Shown in pieces: positions 1 through 8,573 of a DNA stretch of 32,679 nt. Made by a program: the position numbers and the translations under genes. The stretch covers positions 1 to 32,679 of the forward strand of contig CAAGRW010000033.1 in NCBI GenBank assembly GCA_900772775.1, written 5' to 3'. Within the stretch, counting starts at the first letter, position 1. Every line of letters starts with the position of its first letter. The notes under the pieces were generated by a model that worked only from the letters and a program-made list of their open reading frames with translations, was not told where the DNA came from and did no database searches. The stretch is from Candidatus Rifleibacteriota bacterium. GTDB lineage: Bacteria; Vulcanimicrobiota; Xenobia; Xenobiales; Xenobiaceae.

Positions 1-145
1 AGATCGCGACATGCGACGACCTCCTAAGCACGACCAGAGGCCAGATGCGATGCGCAAGCCTCCTCAAAAGCCTGAACATGTTAAAGCGCCAAAACCGCCC
101 CATGATAAAAAGCACAAAGATCGCCACTCTAAAAAACGCAAGTAA
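1..145 (+). CDS. Basic Pro/Lys/Arg/His-rich protein, C-terminal end (partial)
   Basis: The only open plus-strand frame that enters from the left edge is read from base 2 and ends at TAA 143-145, leaving 47 codons of an incomplete gene. The visible residues are almost all Pro, Lys, Arg, His and Asp (for example RRPPKHDQRPD, KPPQKPEHVKAPKPP and a final KKRK). This looks like a disordered, strongly basic tail of the kind that binds nucleic acid or acidic polymers, or that ends a secreted protein. The main body lies outside the window, so no family can be assigned. Low-complexity coding is the main reason for caution. Confidence 0.5.
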   Translation, partial: DRDMRRPPKHDQRPDAMRKPPQKPEHVKAPKPPHDKKHKDRHSKKRK

Positions 146-257
146 CTGAATCACTCAAAAATAGAGTTGTCGACTGAGGCGATTCTGAGAATTTCGGAAG
201 GAAAAAAAGTCGCATATTCTAAAATTAGAAGCGCTATTCAGCGAAGATAATTAGTAG

Positions 258-293
258 AGCCCGCGTCCGGTTTTATACAAATTGACGCGGGCT
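258..293 (+). terminator. Stem-loop between the partial gene and dacB
   Basis: Perfect 10-bp inverted repeat (258-267 with 284-293, G+C-rich), with a 16-nt loop and only a short T-rich stretch after it. It lies 113 nt past the stop of the left-edge gene and 22 nt before the dacB ATG. It could be a terminator for the upstream gene or a hairpin in the dacB leader. The poor T-tract keeps confidence moderate. Confidence 0.45.
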
Positions 294-315
294 TTGGATT
301 GTAGTATTGCCACCC

Positions 316-1761
316 ATGAATATAACTAAACTCAAACGCTTTTTCGGCGTTGCTTTTTGTTTGGGCGCCATTTCCTTAGGAATATCGACTTTGTCAACCA
401 GTGTCATGGCCACCGACGATCAAACTCCCATACTGAAACGCACACTTCTCAGTATTGTGCAAAATGCCAAAATAGACGAAAAGACCAAGGTCGGCGTCTA
501 TGTAAAAGTGCTTGAAAATGGCAAAGTAGTCTTTTCTTCTGACGGTAATACACCGCTGGTGCCAGCCTCCAATTTAAAAGTTCTCACAACTGCCACATCT
601 CTAAGTATGTTGGGACCCAACTATCGTTTAAAAACAGAGTTGTGCGGTCCTTTACCCAATGGCAATGGACAAATAGAAGGCAATTTATATTTGCGCGGCA
701 GTGGCGATCCAACTACTACTCCCCCTTATGATCAACCTTGCACCGCCCCTTATTCCGAATTTATTAAAAATCTCAAAGCTGCCAACGTCAGAGAAATTAC
801 CGGTGACTTGGTAGCCGACGATTCAGTTTTTGATCGGCAACATCTCCCTCAAGGTTGGCTCGATCACTACCGTCTAGACTCATTTGCTGCTCCTGTAGGT
901 GGACTCTCTCTCAACGGCAACCTCATTGAAGCAATAGTTTCACCCTTAGGCTGTAGCTTAGATCCGGATTGTTCCACTATGTCTATCGAAACTAAGTACG
1001 AAGGTGGTTACGATACGGCTGTCGAGCGCCCTAAAGGCAGCAACGTAGTGCAAGTGCTCGGTTCGGCACCTGGTGGCGAAGTGCGTCGTCAGATTTGTGT
1101 AGAGGATCCGCCTCTCTTCAGTATCGGCGTATTTAAAAGGATGCTTGATAAAGAAAATATTATCGTTAGAGGAAAAGTTCGTCTTATCAATCCTGCAGGC
1201 GAAGCGGCTTTTGCTAGCACTCTACCTCGTTATGGCATCCATTTTTCCTTGCCTATCTCCACTATTATTCAAGAAATAAACCATGAAAGTGACAACCTTT
1301 TTGCCGAACACCTCTATCGCTATGTAGGTCAGATGACTTCTGGCCAAGGCAGCGCCGCCAGCGGTATGCAAGCTTGCAAAAATTTCTTGCAATACAACCA
1401 TATCAACACAACCAATTTAAAAATGGTTGATGGTTGCGGTCTTTCTCCAGAGAACAGAATTTCCCCCAATCAGCTAGCTAACGTTTTGGACGCTATGGAT
1501 CGCAGCTACTATAGAAGTTGGTATAAAGAGAGTTTGCCTCACAGTGGGCGTGGTACTTTGCGCGGACGCTTAGGAGGTGTAGAAGTTAGAGCCAAAACCG
1601 GCACTTTAGATCACGATTCTTCTTTAACCGGCTACGTAATTACAGCTGCCGGGCAAGAGCTTATCTTTTCAGTTATTGTCAATGACGCCCCCATTTGGAC
1701 GGCTGTAGATACTCAAAATAACGTAGTACAAACTTTAAGCGCCTGGGGAACGCGCTTGTAA
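316..1761 (+). CDS. dacB: D-alanyl-D-alanine carboxypeptidase/endopeptidase, PBP4 type (peptidase S13)
   Basis: A periplasmic penicillin-binding protein expected to trim or cleave D-Ala-containing peptide crosslinks in peptidoglycan. All three serine-acylase motifs are visible: SxxK (SNLK, about residues 85-88), SxN (SDN, in HESDNLFAEH) and KTG (AKTGTLDHDSS). Between the first two lies the long insertion typical of S13 enzymes. The N-terminus has a basic start, a hydrophobic core and an Ala-containing cleavage region (SVMA/TDD), so a signal peptide is likely. The frame also opens at TTG 307, but ATG 316 gives a normal signal peptide and is preferred. No good Shine-Dalgarno site is visible. 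The 481-aa length fits the family. It is transcribed toward xdhC and shares a terminator with it. Confidence 0.93.
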   Translation: MNITKLKRFFGVAFCLGAISLGISTLSTSVMATDDQTPILKRTLLSIVQNAKIDEKTKVGVYVKVLENGKVVFSSDGNTPLVPASNLKVLTTATSLSMLGPNYRLKTELCGPLPNGNGQIEGNLYLRGSGDPTTTPPYDQPCTAPYSEFIKNLKAANVREITGDLVADDSVFDRQHLPQGWLDHYRLDSFAAPVGGLSLNGNLIEAIVSPLGCSLDPDCSTMSIETKYEGGYDTAVERPKGSNVVQVLGSAPGGEVRRQICVEDPPLFSIGVFKRMLDKENIIVRGKVRLINPAGEAAFASTLPRYGIHFSLPISTIIQEINHESDNLFAEHLYRYVGQMTSGQGSAASGMQACKNFLQYNHINTTNLKMVDGCGLSPENRISPNQLANVLDAMDRSYYRSWYKESLPHSGRGTLRGRLGGVEVRAKTGTLDHDSSLTGYVITAAGQELIFSVIVNDAPIWTAVDTQNNVVQTLSAWGTRL

Positions 1762-1778
1762 TCGCGCCAAACCAGCAA

Positions 1779-1848
1779 AAAAATAGCTAAGTTCCAAAAG
1801 TGATAAGTCTAAGTATTCTTAGCAAATATCTGGAACTTAGCTATTTTT
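1779..1848. terminator. Bidirectional terminator between convergent dacB and xdhC-like genes
   Basis: An 18-bp perfect inverted repeat (1779-1796 with 1831-1848) has A-rich and T-rich outer ends, so it reads as stem plus U-tract on both strands. A second small hairpin (CTAAG 1809-1813 with CTTAG 1818-1822) sits in the loop. Its place between converging stop codons fits a shared terminator. Confidence 0.85.
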
Positions 1849-1859
1849 CTATAATTTAA

Positions 1860-3044
1860 TTAAGCTTTACGTTGCAATTTGTCTACGGTAGCTTTATTTA
1901 AACTTACCTCTTCAGTATGGCCACCTCTAAAAGCGCTGATAATTTCAGCAATAATGGAGACAGCTATTTCTTCAGGAGTTTCACCACCCAAATCTAAACC
2001 AATGGGGGCATGTACTCGCGCTAGCCAAGAAACATCAACACCGTCAGCCAACAAATGTTCCATAATAATGGCAGTCCGTCTGCGGCTGCCAATCATACCT
2101 ATATAACCCAATTCTTTACCAATTAGACAGCGTAAGCATTCTTCATCATGTTTATGACCTCTAGTCACCAAGACAACAGCGCAATTTTTATCTAAACTAG
2201 ATTCCAATTCGGCAAAGAAATTATCAAAAGGCTTCGATATTACTTTTACACCTTCGACAAAAAGGCTAGGATCAGCGTACATCTGACGATCATCATTGAC
2301 AGTAACATCAAAGCCACACATTTTGCCTATAGCGGCCACAGGACGCGACACATGACCGGCTCCGGCAATATAAAGCCGCTTGGAAGGAGCGATCAATTCG
2401 GCAAATACTTCTATTTCACAACCGCCATAAGAAATAACTTTGCATAAAGCTCCTTCGTTAGCTATAACTTCTTCAGCTAAAGAGCATAAAGCAACCGACA
2501 ACTCCTCTGAATCAAGAGAGCTATCTTCGCTCTGTAATCCGTCCTGGCGTCCATAAATCCAGTGCTTGCCTAAAAGAGGTTCTTCTTTAGAACTTATCGG
2601 AGAAGCTGAGCAAGCGGTATGTTTTTGTGTTCCTAAACAAACTAAGTTGACAACAGTTTGTCCCTTGTCAAGTAAGCGCTCCAGCAATTGCTCCATAAGT
2701 TTAACTTTTGCCAGCTGCCCCTTGAAAGTTTCTACCAACACTAACAAGCGACCGCCGCAAATCATAGCTTCGCCGCCGTCTTTTTGTAAATCGCCTGTAT
2801 GAGCCAAATTTACGTTAATTAAAGCGTTACCCCCTTGGCGAGCTGCAGCTTTAGCCTCTTGCCAAGCTTCGGCCTCCGGGCAACCTCCACCAATAGTTCC
2901 CACTACCTTACCGACACTGTCAACTAACATTTTGGCACCGGCGCCGCGTGGAGTAGAGCCATAGGCTTTAACTACCGTCACCAAAGAGAAGGACTCTTGG
3001 CTCTGTAAATATTGACGCCAACGCCCGTAAAGTATACTGCTCAT
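1860..3044 (-). CDS. XdhC/CoxI family molybdoenzyme maturation protein
   Basis: XdhC-family proteins bind molybdenum cofactor and help sulfurate and insert it into xanthine-dehydrogenase-type hydroxylases. The 394-aa product has both family parts. The N-terminal XdhC_CoxI region carries YGSTPRGAGAKML and GTIGGGCPEAE, then GGRLLVLVE. The C-terminal Rossmann-like region starts at LYIAGAGHVSRPVA and continues with VVLVTRGHKHDEECL, GMIGSRRR and GLDLGGETPEEIA. The ATG at 3044 has a good Shine-Dalgarno site (AAGGAG at about 3050-3055). No molybdenum hydroxylase or cofactor gene lies in the window, so its client is elsewhere. It sits downstream of the sugar-isomerase operon but is separated from it by a stem-loop, so it probably has its own promoter. 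Confidence 0.88.
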   Translation of the reverse strand: MSSILYGRWRQYLQSQESFSLVTVVKAYGSTPRGAGAKMLVDSVGKVVGTIGGGCPEAEAWQEAKAAARQGGNALINVNLAHTGDLQKDGGEAMICGGRLLVLVETFKGQLAKVKLMEQLLERLLDKGQTVVNLVCLGTQKHTACSASPISSKEEPLLGKHWIYGRQDGLQSEDSSLDSEELSVALCSLAEEVIANEGALCKVISYGGCEIEVFAELIAPSKRLYIAGAGHVSRPVAAIGKMCGFDVTVNDDRQMYADPSLFVEGVKVISKPFDNFFAELESSLDKNCAVVLVTRGHKHDEECLRCLIGKELGYIGMIGSRRRTAIIMEHLLADGVDVSWLARVHAPIGLDLGGETPEEIAVSIIAEIISAFRGGHTEEVSLNKATVDKLQRKA

Positions 3045-3090
3045 CGTAACTCCTTATAATCACTACCTCGCCGAACGTTTTAGAGACTAA

Positions 3091-3135
3091 AAAGCTCAGC
3101 TTCGGAACACACAATTGTTACAAAAGCTGAGCTTT
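3091..3135 (-). terminator. Stem-loop terminator after the small membrane-protein gene
   Basis: A 12-bp inverted repeat (3091-3102 with 3124-3135) is followed in the leftward direction by five T residues. It lies just past the stop of the 175-aa gene and before the xdhC-like start, so it would separate the two transcripts. Confidence 0.6.
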
Positions 3136-3198
3136 CGCTTTCGGCTCACTAACAGCCTCGAAATGTTGCCATATTCAAGACAGTAATACAATTATTAT

Positions 3199-3726
3199 CT
3201 AACAGTCAGAAGATTCCGAACTATCTTTTGTATCAGACTCGGGCTCGGACTCTTTGGTTTGCTCTGGCTCAGTTTCAGCCGTCTGAGTATTTTCCAAAGG
3301 CCACACTTTGCATAAATCGGCAGCCAAAAGAGCTCCATCGCCATGATAATTGTCGGCCAAAAACTCCGTAATAGAAGCATAATCGGCTCTTGTCTTGGGG
3401 CCTGGTAAAGCAAGGGCTTTATTATAAAATTCATCGCAAACTTTGCCGATAACCAGTGCCGATTTAGGAGCCAAGCCATCGGCCTCTTTCAGATAATTCC
3501 AAGTATCTTCCATTCCTAAAGCTACAATAACCTTAATGGCCAAACCAGGCTCAATAAAGCGCAAAAAAAGCCAAAGCTTCTGAGCAGAACTTAAACTTTC
3601 AAACTTAGGAGCACCACCACGCTTTTCATACCAATAAATTCCAACCATAATAATTATAATTGGTAACAAAGCCAGCGCTACGACACCAGAATCATCAAAT
3701 TTTGCAGCTATAGCCAATATTTCCAT
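3199..3726 (-). CDS. Single-pass membrane protein with acidic tail, unknown function
   Basis: I do not recognise a firm family. The 175-aa product has one membrane segment near the N-terminus (about residues 15-33, LALLPIIIIMVGIYWY), then a helical domain of about 100 residues. It ends in an acidic, Ser/Glu-rich disordered tail (residues about 148-175). The stretch LSSAQKLWLFLRF...ALGMEDTWNYL loosely recalls the helical repeats of FliG and MgtE N-terminal domains, but this is only a pattern impression. Its ATG overlaps the stop of the upstream sugar-isomerase-domain gene (TAATG), so the two are translationally coupled and probably work together. The topology would place the C-terminal domain in the cytoplasm if the short N-terminus is outside. 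Confidence 0.75.
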   Translation of the reverse strand: MEILAIAAKFDDSGVVALALLPIIIIMVGIYWYEKRGGAPKFESLSSAQKLWLFLRFIEPGLAIKVIVALGMEDTWNYLKEADGLAPKSALVIGKVCDEFYNKALALPGPKTRADYASITEFLADNYHGDGALLAADLCKVWPLENTQTAETEPEQTKESEPESDTKDSSESSDC

Positions 3727-4817
3727 TATTTTACACCGGGACGCTCTTTGAGTTGCATACGAGGATGCTCAAGATGTTTAGGATTATCGGGATTGACACC
3801 TCTAGACATAGCAATATAGAACATCATAAATTGCACTACCGGCAGCAACAGCAATACGCGAGCGATCTCGCTAACTCCTGATTTAAGTTCCAAAAGATCG
3901 TCACAGCGAGTCATAAGATCGTTGGCTCCATCTTCAGCTAACATGACTCGACGCGCCCTAGTAATAGCCAAATCGGCCATCACTCTTTCCTCAACAATTC
4001 TAAAAGTGTTGGAAACCATACCCACAATCAAAGTTTGATTAGTGGCATAACCGTAGTAGCCGTGGCGATATTCAATGAAATAGTTGCTAGTACTAGGCAA
4101 ACCAGCTACCCTAGAGACCAAATAAGCAGCTTCTTTGGCCACTCCTTCAAAAGGACCAGAGCCCAAGAAAGCGATATTGCTTAATTTATCCATCATGACA
4201 ATTTGTTGAGCTTTAACTTGCCAATCCTTTAAGTGAGCGCCCAAAATTTCTGGAAGTGAATTAAGCTCATTTAACAGCACTTGCTTGCCACAAATCCAAC
4301 CGACTAAATTCATACAAGCCAAAAGCATACCGTTAGCGCTCAAAATAGGAATCTTCATGTTGCCCTTCAATTCGGGGAAAACAATTGAAGTAATGGCCAA
4401 ACCTTGCTCTAAAGTGGCACTCTCACCTACTTCAAAAGCAATTATCTGGGCTTTGGGATCGAGTTGTTTAAGTCTTTCCACACCCCAACCAATTTCCTGA
4501 GCAATTTCCGGAGCGGAAAGAACTACAACTAAAGTGCGAATACGAGCATCGTAGGGAGGGCGACGACCGAACATAAGCTCGCTAGCCGTAACAGCCAAAG
4601 AATTTAAGCCGGAAACTAAATGGGTAATTTTAGCTGCCGAAAGTCCAATATTATAAAAATCGGAAGTTGATACGTATACAACCTGACCAAAGTTTTGCTT
4701 GCGAATCCACTCCACCATAGAAGCACTCTTGGAAGCCATAGTTTCTAAAACTTTGCGCCAAACTTTGGGCTGCTCTTGCATTTCGTTGAAGAAAATGGAA
4801 CCTTTTCTGTAAAGCAT
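3726..4817 (-). CDS. SIS-domain protein (AgaS/GlmS-isomerase-like)
   Basis: The 363-aa protein resembles the tandem sugar-isomerase (SIS) domains that bind phosphorylated sugars in AgaS, FrlB and the isomerase half of GlmS. The first SIS domain contains VVYVSTSDFYNIGLSAA and LVVVLSAPEIAQEI. The second begins NIAFLGSGPFEGVAKEAAYL and is followed by FIEYRHGYYGY. The end has SRGVNPDNPKHLEHP, a sequence typical of the family C-terminus. A deaminase or isomerase acting on an amino-sugar phosphate is likely, but the substrate cannot be read. ATG 4817 is preceded by GAGAGGG. The stop overlaps the ATG of the downstream membrane protein. The C-terminal stretch VLLLLPVVQFMMFYIA is unusually hydrophobic for a soluble isomerase and may contact that partner. 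Confidence 0.82.
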   Translation of the reverse strand: MLYRKGSIFFNEMQEQPKVWRKVLETMASKSASMVEWIRKQNFGQVVYVSTSDFYNIGLSAAKITHLVSGLNSLAVTASELMFGRRPPYDARIRTLVVVLSAPEIAQEIGWGVERLKQLDPKAQIIAFEVGESATLEQGLAITSIVFPELKGNMKIPILSANGMLLACMNLVGWICGKQVLLNELNSLPEILGAHLKDWQVKAQQIVMMDKLSNIAFLGSGPFEGVAKEAAYLVSRVAGLPSTSNYFIEYRHGYYGYATNQTLIVGMVSNTFRIVEERVMADLAITRARRVMLAEDGANDLMTRCDDLLELKSGVSEIARVLLLLPVVQFMMFYIAMSRGVNPDNPKHLEHPRMQLKERPGVK

Positions 4818-4874
4818 TGTACCCTCTCATTTCCAACCAGTTCTTCTTGCGATTTTTCTATTGCAGAAAAAGCA

Positions 4875-4880
4875 ATTATA
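4875..4880 (-). promoter_or_regulatory. Possible -10 element upstream of the SIS-domain gene
   Basis: A perfect leftward TATAAT lies about 58 nt before the SIS gene ATG, in the short gap after the SpoIID-like gene. I see no convincing -35 at 16-18 bp. It may be an internal promoter, or chance in an A+T-rich gap. Confidence 0.25.
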
Positions 4881-4897
4881 CTAATTTTTTGCTGTTT

Positions 4898-6391
4898 TTA
4901 TAAAGTTAAAGCTAAATTTTCCAGAGAATCGATTTGCGTATCGACAAAATATCTGGCTAAAATTTGGCTATAATCCTTGCCCCGCTTAGCCATGCCTATA
5001 GCTCCCCACTGACACATGCCAACACCATGCCCCCACCCTTGCCCAGATAGGACAACCTCGTCGGACAGTTTCTGAGATTGGCGAAGGTCGGCAATTTCCT
5101 CTTCTAAGGCTTTTTCTGTCCCTAATAGATTCAGAACTTGCCCCAAAATAGGCGTCGTCGGCTCTGAGTGCATCAATTTCATTTCCGAACTTTCGAAAAG
5201 TCCTTCTGTGATAGTAAACTTTGCCGAAGGCAAAGGACGGATCTTGCCAACAGAATCTTTGAAGCGTAAGGCAGAACGAATAGCCCCATATTCTAAAAGC
5301 ACAGTCGAATCATTGTTGAAGTGTACTTTTAGCTTGGAAACACGCCCCGAAGGCCCTTGCTCAACTACCTCCAGGCCGACTACCGGCCCCAATTTTTTCC
5401 CGAAATATTGACTAAGCTCCTGCCCCAGCTCGTCCTTGCTCCAGCGGGCTTGCCAAGAAGCGTAAGGAGACGCAGCACAATCAGCGACACCTTGCTCATC
5501 AAGACAATTAACACTTACAAGATATGGTTCAGAACAAGTGCCATACACATAGAGTGGACTTTCTGTTTTGCCTCCGCAAGCTGAGTGATACAAAGTCTGG
5601 CCAGCTAACTTGCCATGATAAGTCAACACCAATCCTAGTGTTTCAGCCACAGCTTGATCAGACACAGCAGCTTCAGCCGAAGCTCCTCCATAAACTTGAG
5701 AACGAGTACCACAATCTACGTCGTAAGTTTTATCGGAAAAACGCCTGGACAGTGCATAAGTACGCGCCACAATTGCTTGAGCTTTTACGGCCTCAGAAGA
5801 GTTACATAAAAGTTCTTTCGGAACTACCCCTCGCAAGTAATCTTCCAATGACACGTAATTGACTAACCTAAGGCAAGCGTCATCGCGTTCAACCTTAATG
5901 CACCCTCGATAAAGTACGCCCCCAACTTGCAATACGTATCCTGGTGTACAGCTTAATAGTTCACTACTAGGACCATTAAGTTTGATTTCGCGTTCAGAAA
6001 CTTCACTCAAACAGCCATCAATAAGCAAATTTGGGTTACGCCATTGACACGAGGCAGGATATAAAGCCGGAGAGGGCTCTATTGCACTGCGTACTTTTAC
6101 AGAAGCGCTGCCTTGATAAATAAGCACACGAATAGGATGGCGCAAATCTTGCAATTGCGCTATGCCTTCTTTATTCGACTCTGCGCTGCCTTGGCTTTGT
6201 TCTTGCCTTACAGTATCGCTATTAGGATCAGCAAGCAGACTAGTGTTAGGCTGTACAGCAGGTGTGGGAAGAGGCTGAACTAATCGCCTATGGTGGCGGC
6301 TCCAAGCTAGACTAGAGCCCAAGAGCAATAGAGCCGCCACTACCAGCGCTACAGTCAGATTTAAACTAATAATAGTTAACTTGGTCTTCAT
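4898..6391 (-). CDS. SpoIID/LytB-family protein (peptidoglycan-stripping domain)
   Basis: SpoIID-type proteins are lytic transglycosylases acting on peptidoglycan stripped of peptide side chains. Relatives are also found in non-sporulating bacteria. The 497-aa product has an N-terminal membrane anchor or signal (about residues 8-30). The family core follows: VSLEDYLRGVVPKEL, AIVARTYALSRR, DCGTRSQVYGG, and a GKLAGQTLYHSACGGKTES segment. The closing GQGWGHGVGMCQWGA motif lies near the C-terminus. The catalytic Glu is expected in VVPKE, as in the family. An insertion separates the core from the last motif. The start at ATG 6391 lies inside the upstream kinase-like gene (26-nt overlap), so translation is probably coupled. 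No other sporulation gene is in the window, so a vegetative cell-wall role is more likely than sporulation. Confidence 0.88.
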   Translation of the reverse strand: MKTKLTIISLNLTVALVVAALLLLGSSLAWSRHHRRLVQPLPTPAVQPNTSLLADPNSDTVRQEQSQGSAESNKEGIAQLQDLRHPIRVLIYQGSASVKVRSAIEPSPALYPASCQWRNPNLLIDGCLSEVSEREIKLNGPSSELLSCTPGYVLQVGGVLYRGCIKVERDDACLRLVNYVSLEDYLRGVVPKELLCNSSEAVKAQAIVARTYALSRRFSDKTYDVDCGTRSQVYGGASAEAAVSDQAVAETLGLVLTYHGKLAGQTLYHSACGGKTESPLYVYGTCSEPYLVSVNCLDEQGVADCAASPYASWQARWSKDELGQELSQYFGKKLGPVVGLEVVEQGPSGRVSKLKVHFNNDSTVLLEYGAIRSALRFKDSVGKIRPLPSAKFTITEGLFESSEMKLMHSEPTTPILGQVLNLLGTEKALEEEIADLRQSQKLSDEVVLSGQGWGHGVGMCQWGAIGMAKRGKDYSQILARYFVDTQIDSLENLALTL

Positions 6392-8573
6392 CTACGTAGC
6401 CGCTGCTGCTGCCCTTACTAAAATCGGGCACGACGGGTTCAGATTTTTGTGAAGGATCGGCAGGAGCTGTGGGAATAATTTCTCCATCTTCCGTACGATT
6501 GACGAATTCAGGCTCTTGTTTTTCCGTTTTTTTATCGACAGCTTGAGTATGATCGTTGGCAGCAGCAGAGTTTTCAACAGGCAAATCGTTGCCTTCACTA
6601 AGAGCCGAACCTCCATAACTTTCGTACTCAGATTCGCGGCCATATTCATTGACATAGTCATAATTATTATCGAAAGCCGGATCGTAGTCTCCTTCATTAT
6701 TGCCATATTCAAAGGGGACATCGGTAGCTTGTTCTTCGACAGGTTTAACTTTTTGGGGCTTAGGAGTTAATTGTTCCAAGGAACGCAACTTCTTAGCCGA
6801 AGGCAAGGTTTTACCCACTTTATTATCTGATTTAGAGGCTGAAGCTTTACTACCCGGCAACGGATCAAACACGCAGCGGAACCCGGAATTAGCCAAACGC
6901 CCTTGCTCAGGAAGCACACCGTGCTCCTGAATAAGCATACAATCAGCAGCGCTGTCACTGCGCGATCCGCCCTTAATAACCTTAGTCAGAGGTGTATAGT
7001 CTTCAGCTGCTCCGTAAGGAATAAACCAAGTATCAACCCATTCCCACACGTTGCCGGCCATATCCTCAACGCCATAAGGAGAGGCTCCCTTAGGGAAAGA
7101 ACCTACTGGCGAAGTGTTACTCAAACCACTCTCCACACAATTAAACTTTGTGTAGTCTGGCTCGGTACCACCCCAAGGATAAAGGCGCAAATCTCCTCCT
7201 CGTGCAGCTTTTTCCCATTCGTCAGCCGTGGGCAATCGTTTACCAGCCCAGCGAGCATAAGCTTCACAATCGTAAAAAGAAACTCTGATAACAGGATGGT
7301 CTAAACGATCGTCGGTGGCCGCTTCTTCCCAATTTCCCTGAGCTTTGTAACCTGTTGCCTCCACAAACTTTTTGAATTGTCGATTGGTCACTTCATATCT
7401 GTCTATATAAAAAGCAGGCAATTCGACAGCTAGCGGGCGAGCAGCTTTCCCTGCAGCAGGCACAGGCCCACTATAGTAGGAGCCAGCTGGAATTAAAATC
7501 ATGGGAGCATTATCTTTAGGAGATACCCAAGACTGAGGTAAGTTATCCAAAGTAGGGGTGGGACGAGCCGCAACTATAGATACACCGCCATCATTTTTGT
7601 CAGTCCCGATAATACCACCGTAAAAGAGCAGCTCACCCACACATAAGGTACCAACCAAAGGTAAAGCAACCATAGCCACAATAGACCAGTCTATCGACTT
7701 TATGGCACTTTCAAATAGTCCGGCTCTTTTAGCTAAAGCAGCTCCTACTGGATCAGCATCATCAGCATATTCACTCTCTATAGCTAATTCTACAGTCGTT
7801 TTGGTTTTCTGAATCTGTGGTTCGACAGTCACAGCCTTTTGTTCAGAAGAAGGCCAGCGCCGTTTTTTTTGTTTTTTCTTAAGTTGTTTCTCTTCTTGCT
7901 TAACGCGATTAGCCCAATCGTGAAAATCTGGCAGTAGGTCGGAAGGCAATGGACGCTCTAAAGGATCGGGATCAAACAATTTGCCTATATGTCGATTTAA
8001 CTTTTTCGACAAATCGGCCAAAGGCTCCAACTCCACGTCTGGAATAAGCAAAGTTTGAGCGTCGGGAGGCGGACTTCCACTCAACAAATGGTATAAAGTA
8101 GCTCCCAGTTGATAATCGACAACACCGGGACCGATTTCACCTCTATTCACTTGCTCAGGAGCACAATAGGGCGAATGACCGCGTTCTTCAAAACCGGGAT
8201 CACATAAGATAATTTTATCACCCTGACGAATTAGGTGTTCTGGACGCAAATCGCAAATAATAAACTCGGAAGGTGCTAAGGCCAGCAACTCCAAGATCTT
8301 GCAGACCGTCTCCGCATCAATAACAGGCTCTAAAGGAGACCCCTCAACCCAAGGACGTACCACAAAAATGCGTCCCTCTTCTTCACAAACGGTGTAAGGT
8401 ACCACCAGCCCCTTCATTTCGCAGGAACTTAGTTCGTGGAGGCGTTCTTTGGCACTCTCTAAAGTTATATGACGCAACTCTCTCACTACAGAAAGGCCAA
8501 ATTTATCGACTTCTCCGCACCAAGTACGTGGTCCCAATTTTTTTAACTTAGAGAGCGTGGATAAAATCTTCAC
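6366..8573 (-). CDS. Protein-kinase-like/transmembrane/FGE-sulfatase-domain fusion protein
   Basis: The 735-aa protein has three parts. Residues about 15-220 form a kinase-like domain: catalytic loop CDLRPEHL (Asp108), DPG instead of DFG (Asp125), CAPEQ (138-141) and DYQLGATLYHLLSG. The usual ATP-binding Lys appears replaced (VVREL), and the loop Lys and Asn are Arg110 and His113, so it may be a pseudokinase. A basic linker and a membrane segment (about 297-323) follow. Residues about 355-570 form a formylglycine-generating-enzyme/sulfatase-modifying-factor fold: PMILIPAGSY, YIDRYEVTNRQFKKFVE, RWAGKRLPTADEWEKAARGG, MAGNVWEWV and GFRC. Of the two FGE catalytic Cys, only one position seems kept (Cys545 after GGSRSD), so FGE activity is unlikely. 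The acidic, Tyr-rich tail is disordered. The GTG start overlaps the upstream stop (GTGA). Confidence 0.87.
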   Translation of the reverse strand: MKILSTLSKLKKLGPRTWCGEVDKFGLSVVRELRHITLESAKERLHELSSCEMKGLVVPYTVCEEEGRIFVVRPWVEGSPLEPVIDAETVCKILELLALAPSEFIICDLRPEHLIRQGDKIILCDPGFEERGHSPYCAPEQVNRGEIGPGVVDYQLGATLYHLLSGSPPPDAQTLLIPDVELEPLADLSKKLNRHIGKLFDPDPLERPLPSDLLPDFHDWANRVKQEEKQLKKKQKKRRWPSSEQKAVTVEPQIQKTKTTVELAIESEYADDADPVGAALAKRAGLFESAIKSIDWSIVAMVALPLVGTLCVGELLFYGGIIGTDKNDGGVSIVAARPTPTLDNLPQSWVSPKDNAPMILIPAGSYYSGPVPAAGKAARPLAVELPAFYIDRYEVTNRQFKKFVEATGYKAQGNWEEAATDDRLDHPVIRVSFYDCEAYARWAGKRLPTADEWEKAARGGDLRLYPWGGTEPDYTKFNCVESGLSNTSPVGSFPKGASPYGVEDMAGNVWEWVDTWFIPYGAAEDYTPLTKVIKGGSRSDSAADCMLIQEHGVLPEQGRLANSGFRCVFDPLPGSKASASKSDNKVGKTLPSAKKLRSLEQLTPKPQKVKPVEEQATDVPFEYGNNEGDYDPAFDNNYDYVNEYGRESEYESYGGSALSEGNDLPVENSAAANDHTQAVDKKTEKQEPEFVNRTEDGEIIPTAPADPSQKSEPVVPDFSKGSSSGYVDEDQVNYY

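Noticed and set aside
307..315. TTG start of dacB
   Set aside because: It adds MPP before a complete signal peptide with no ribosome-binding site.
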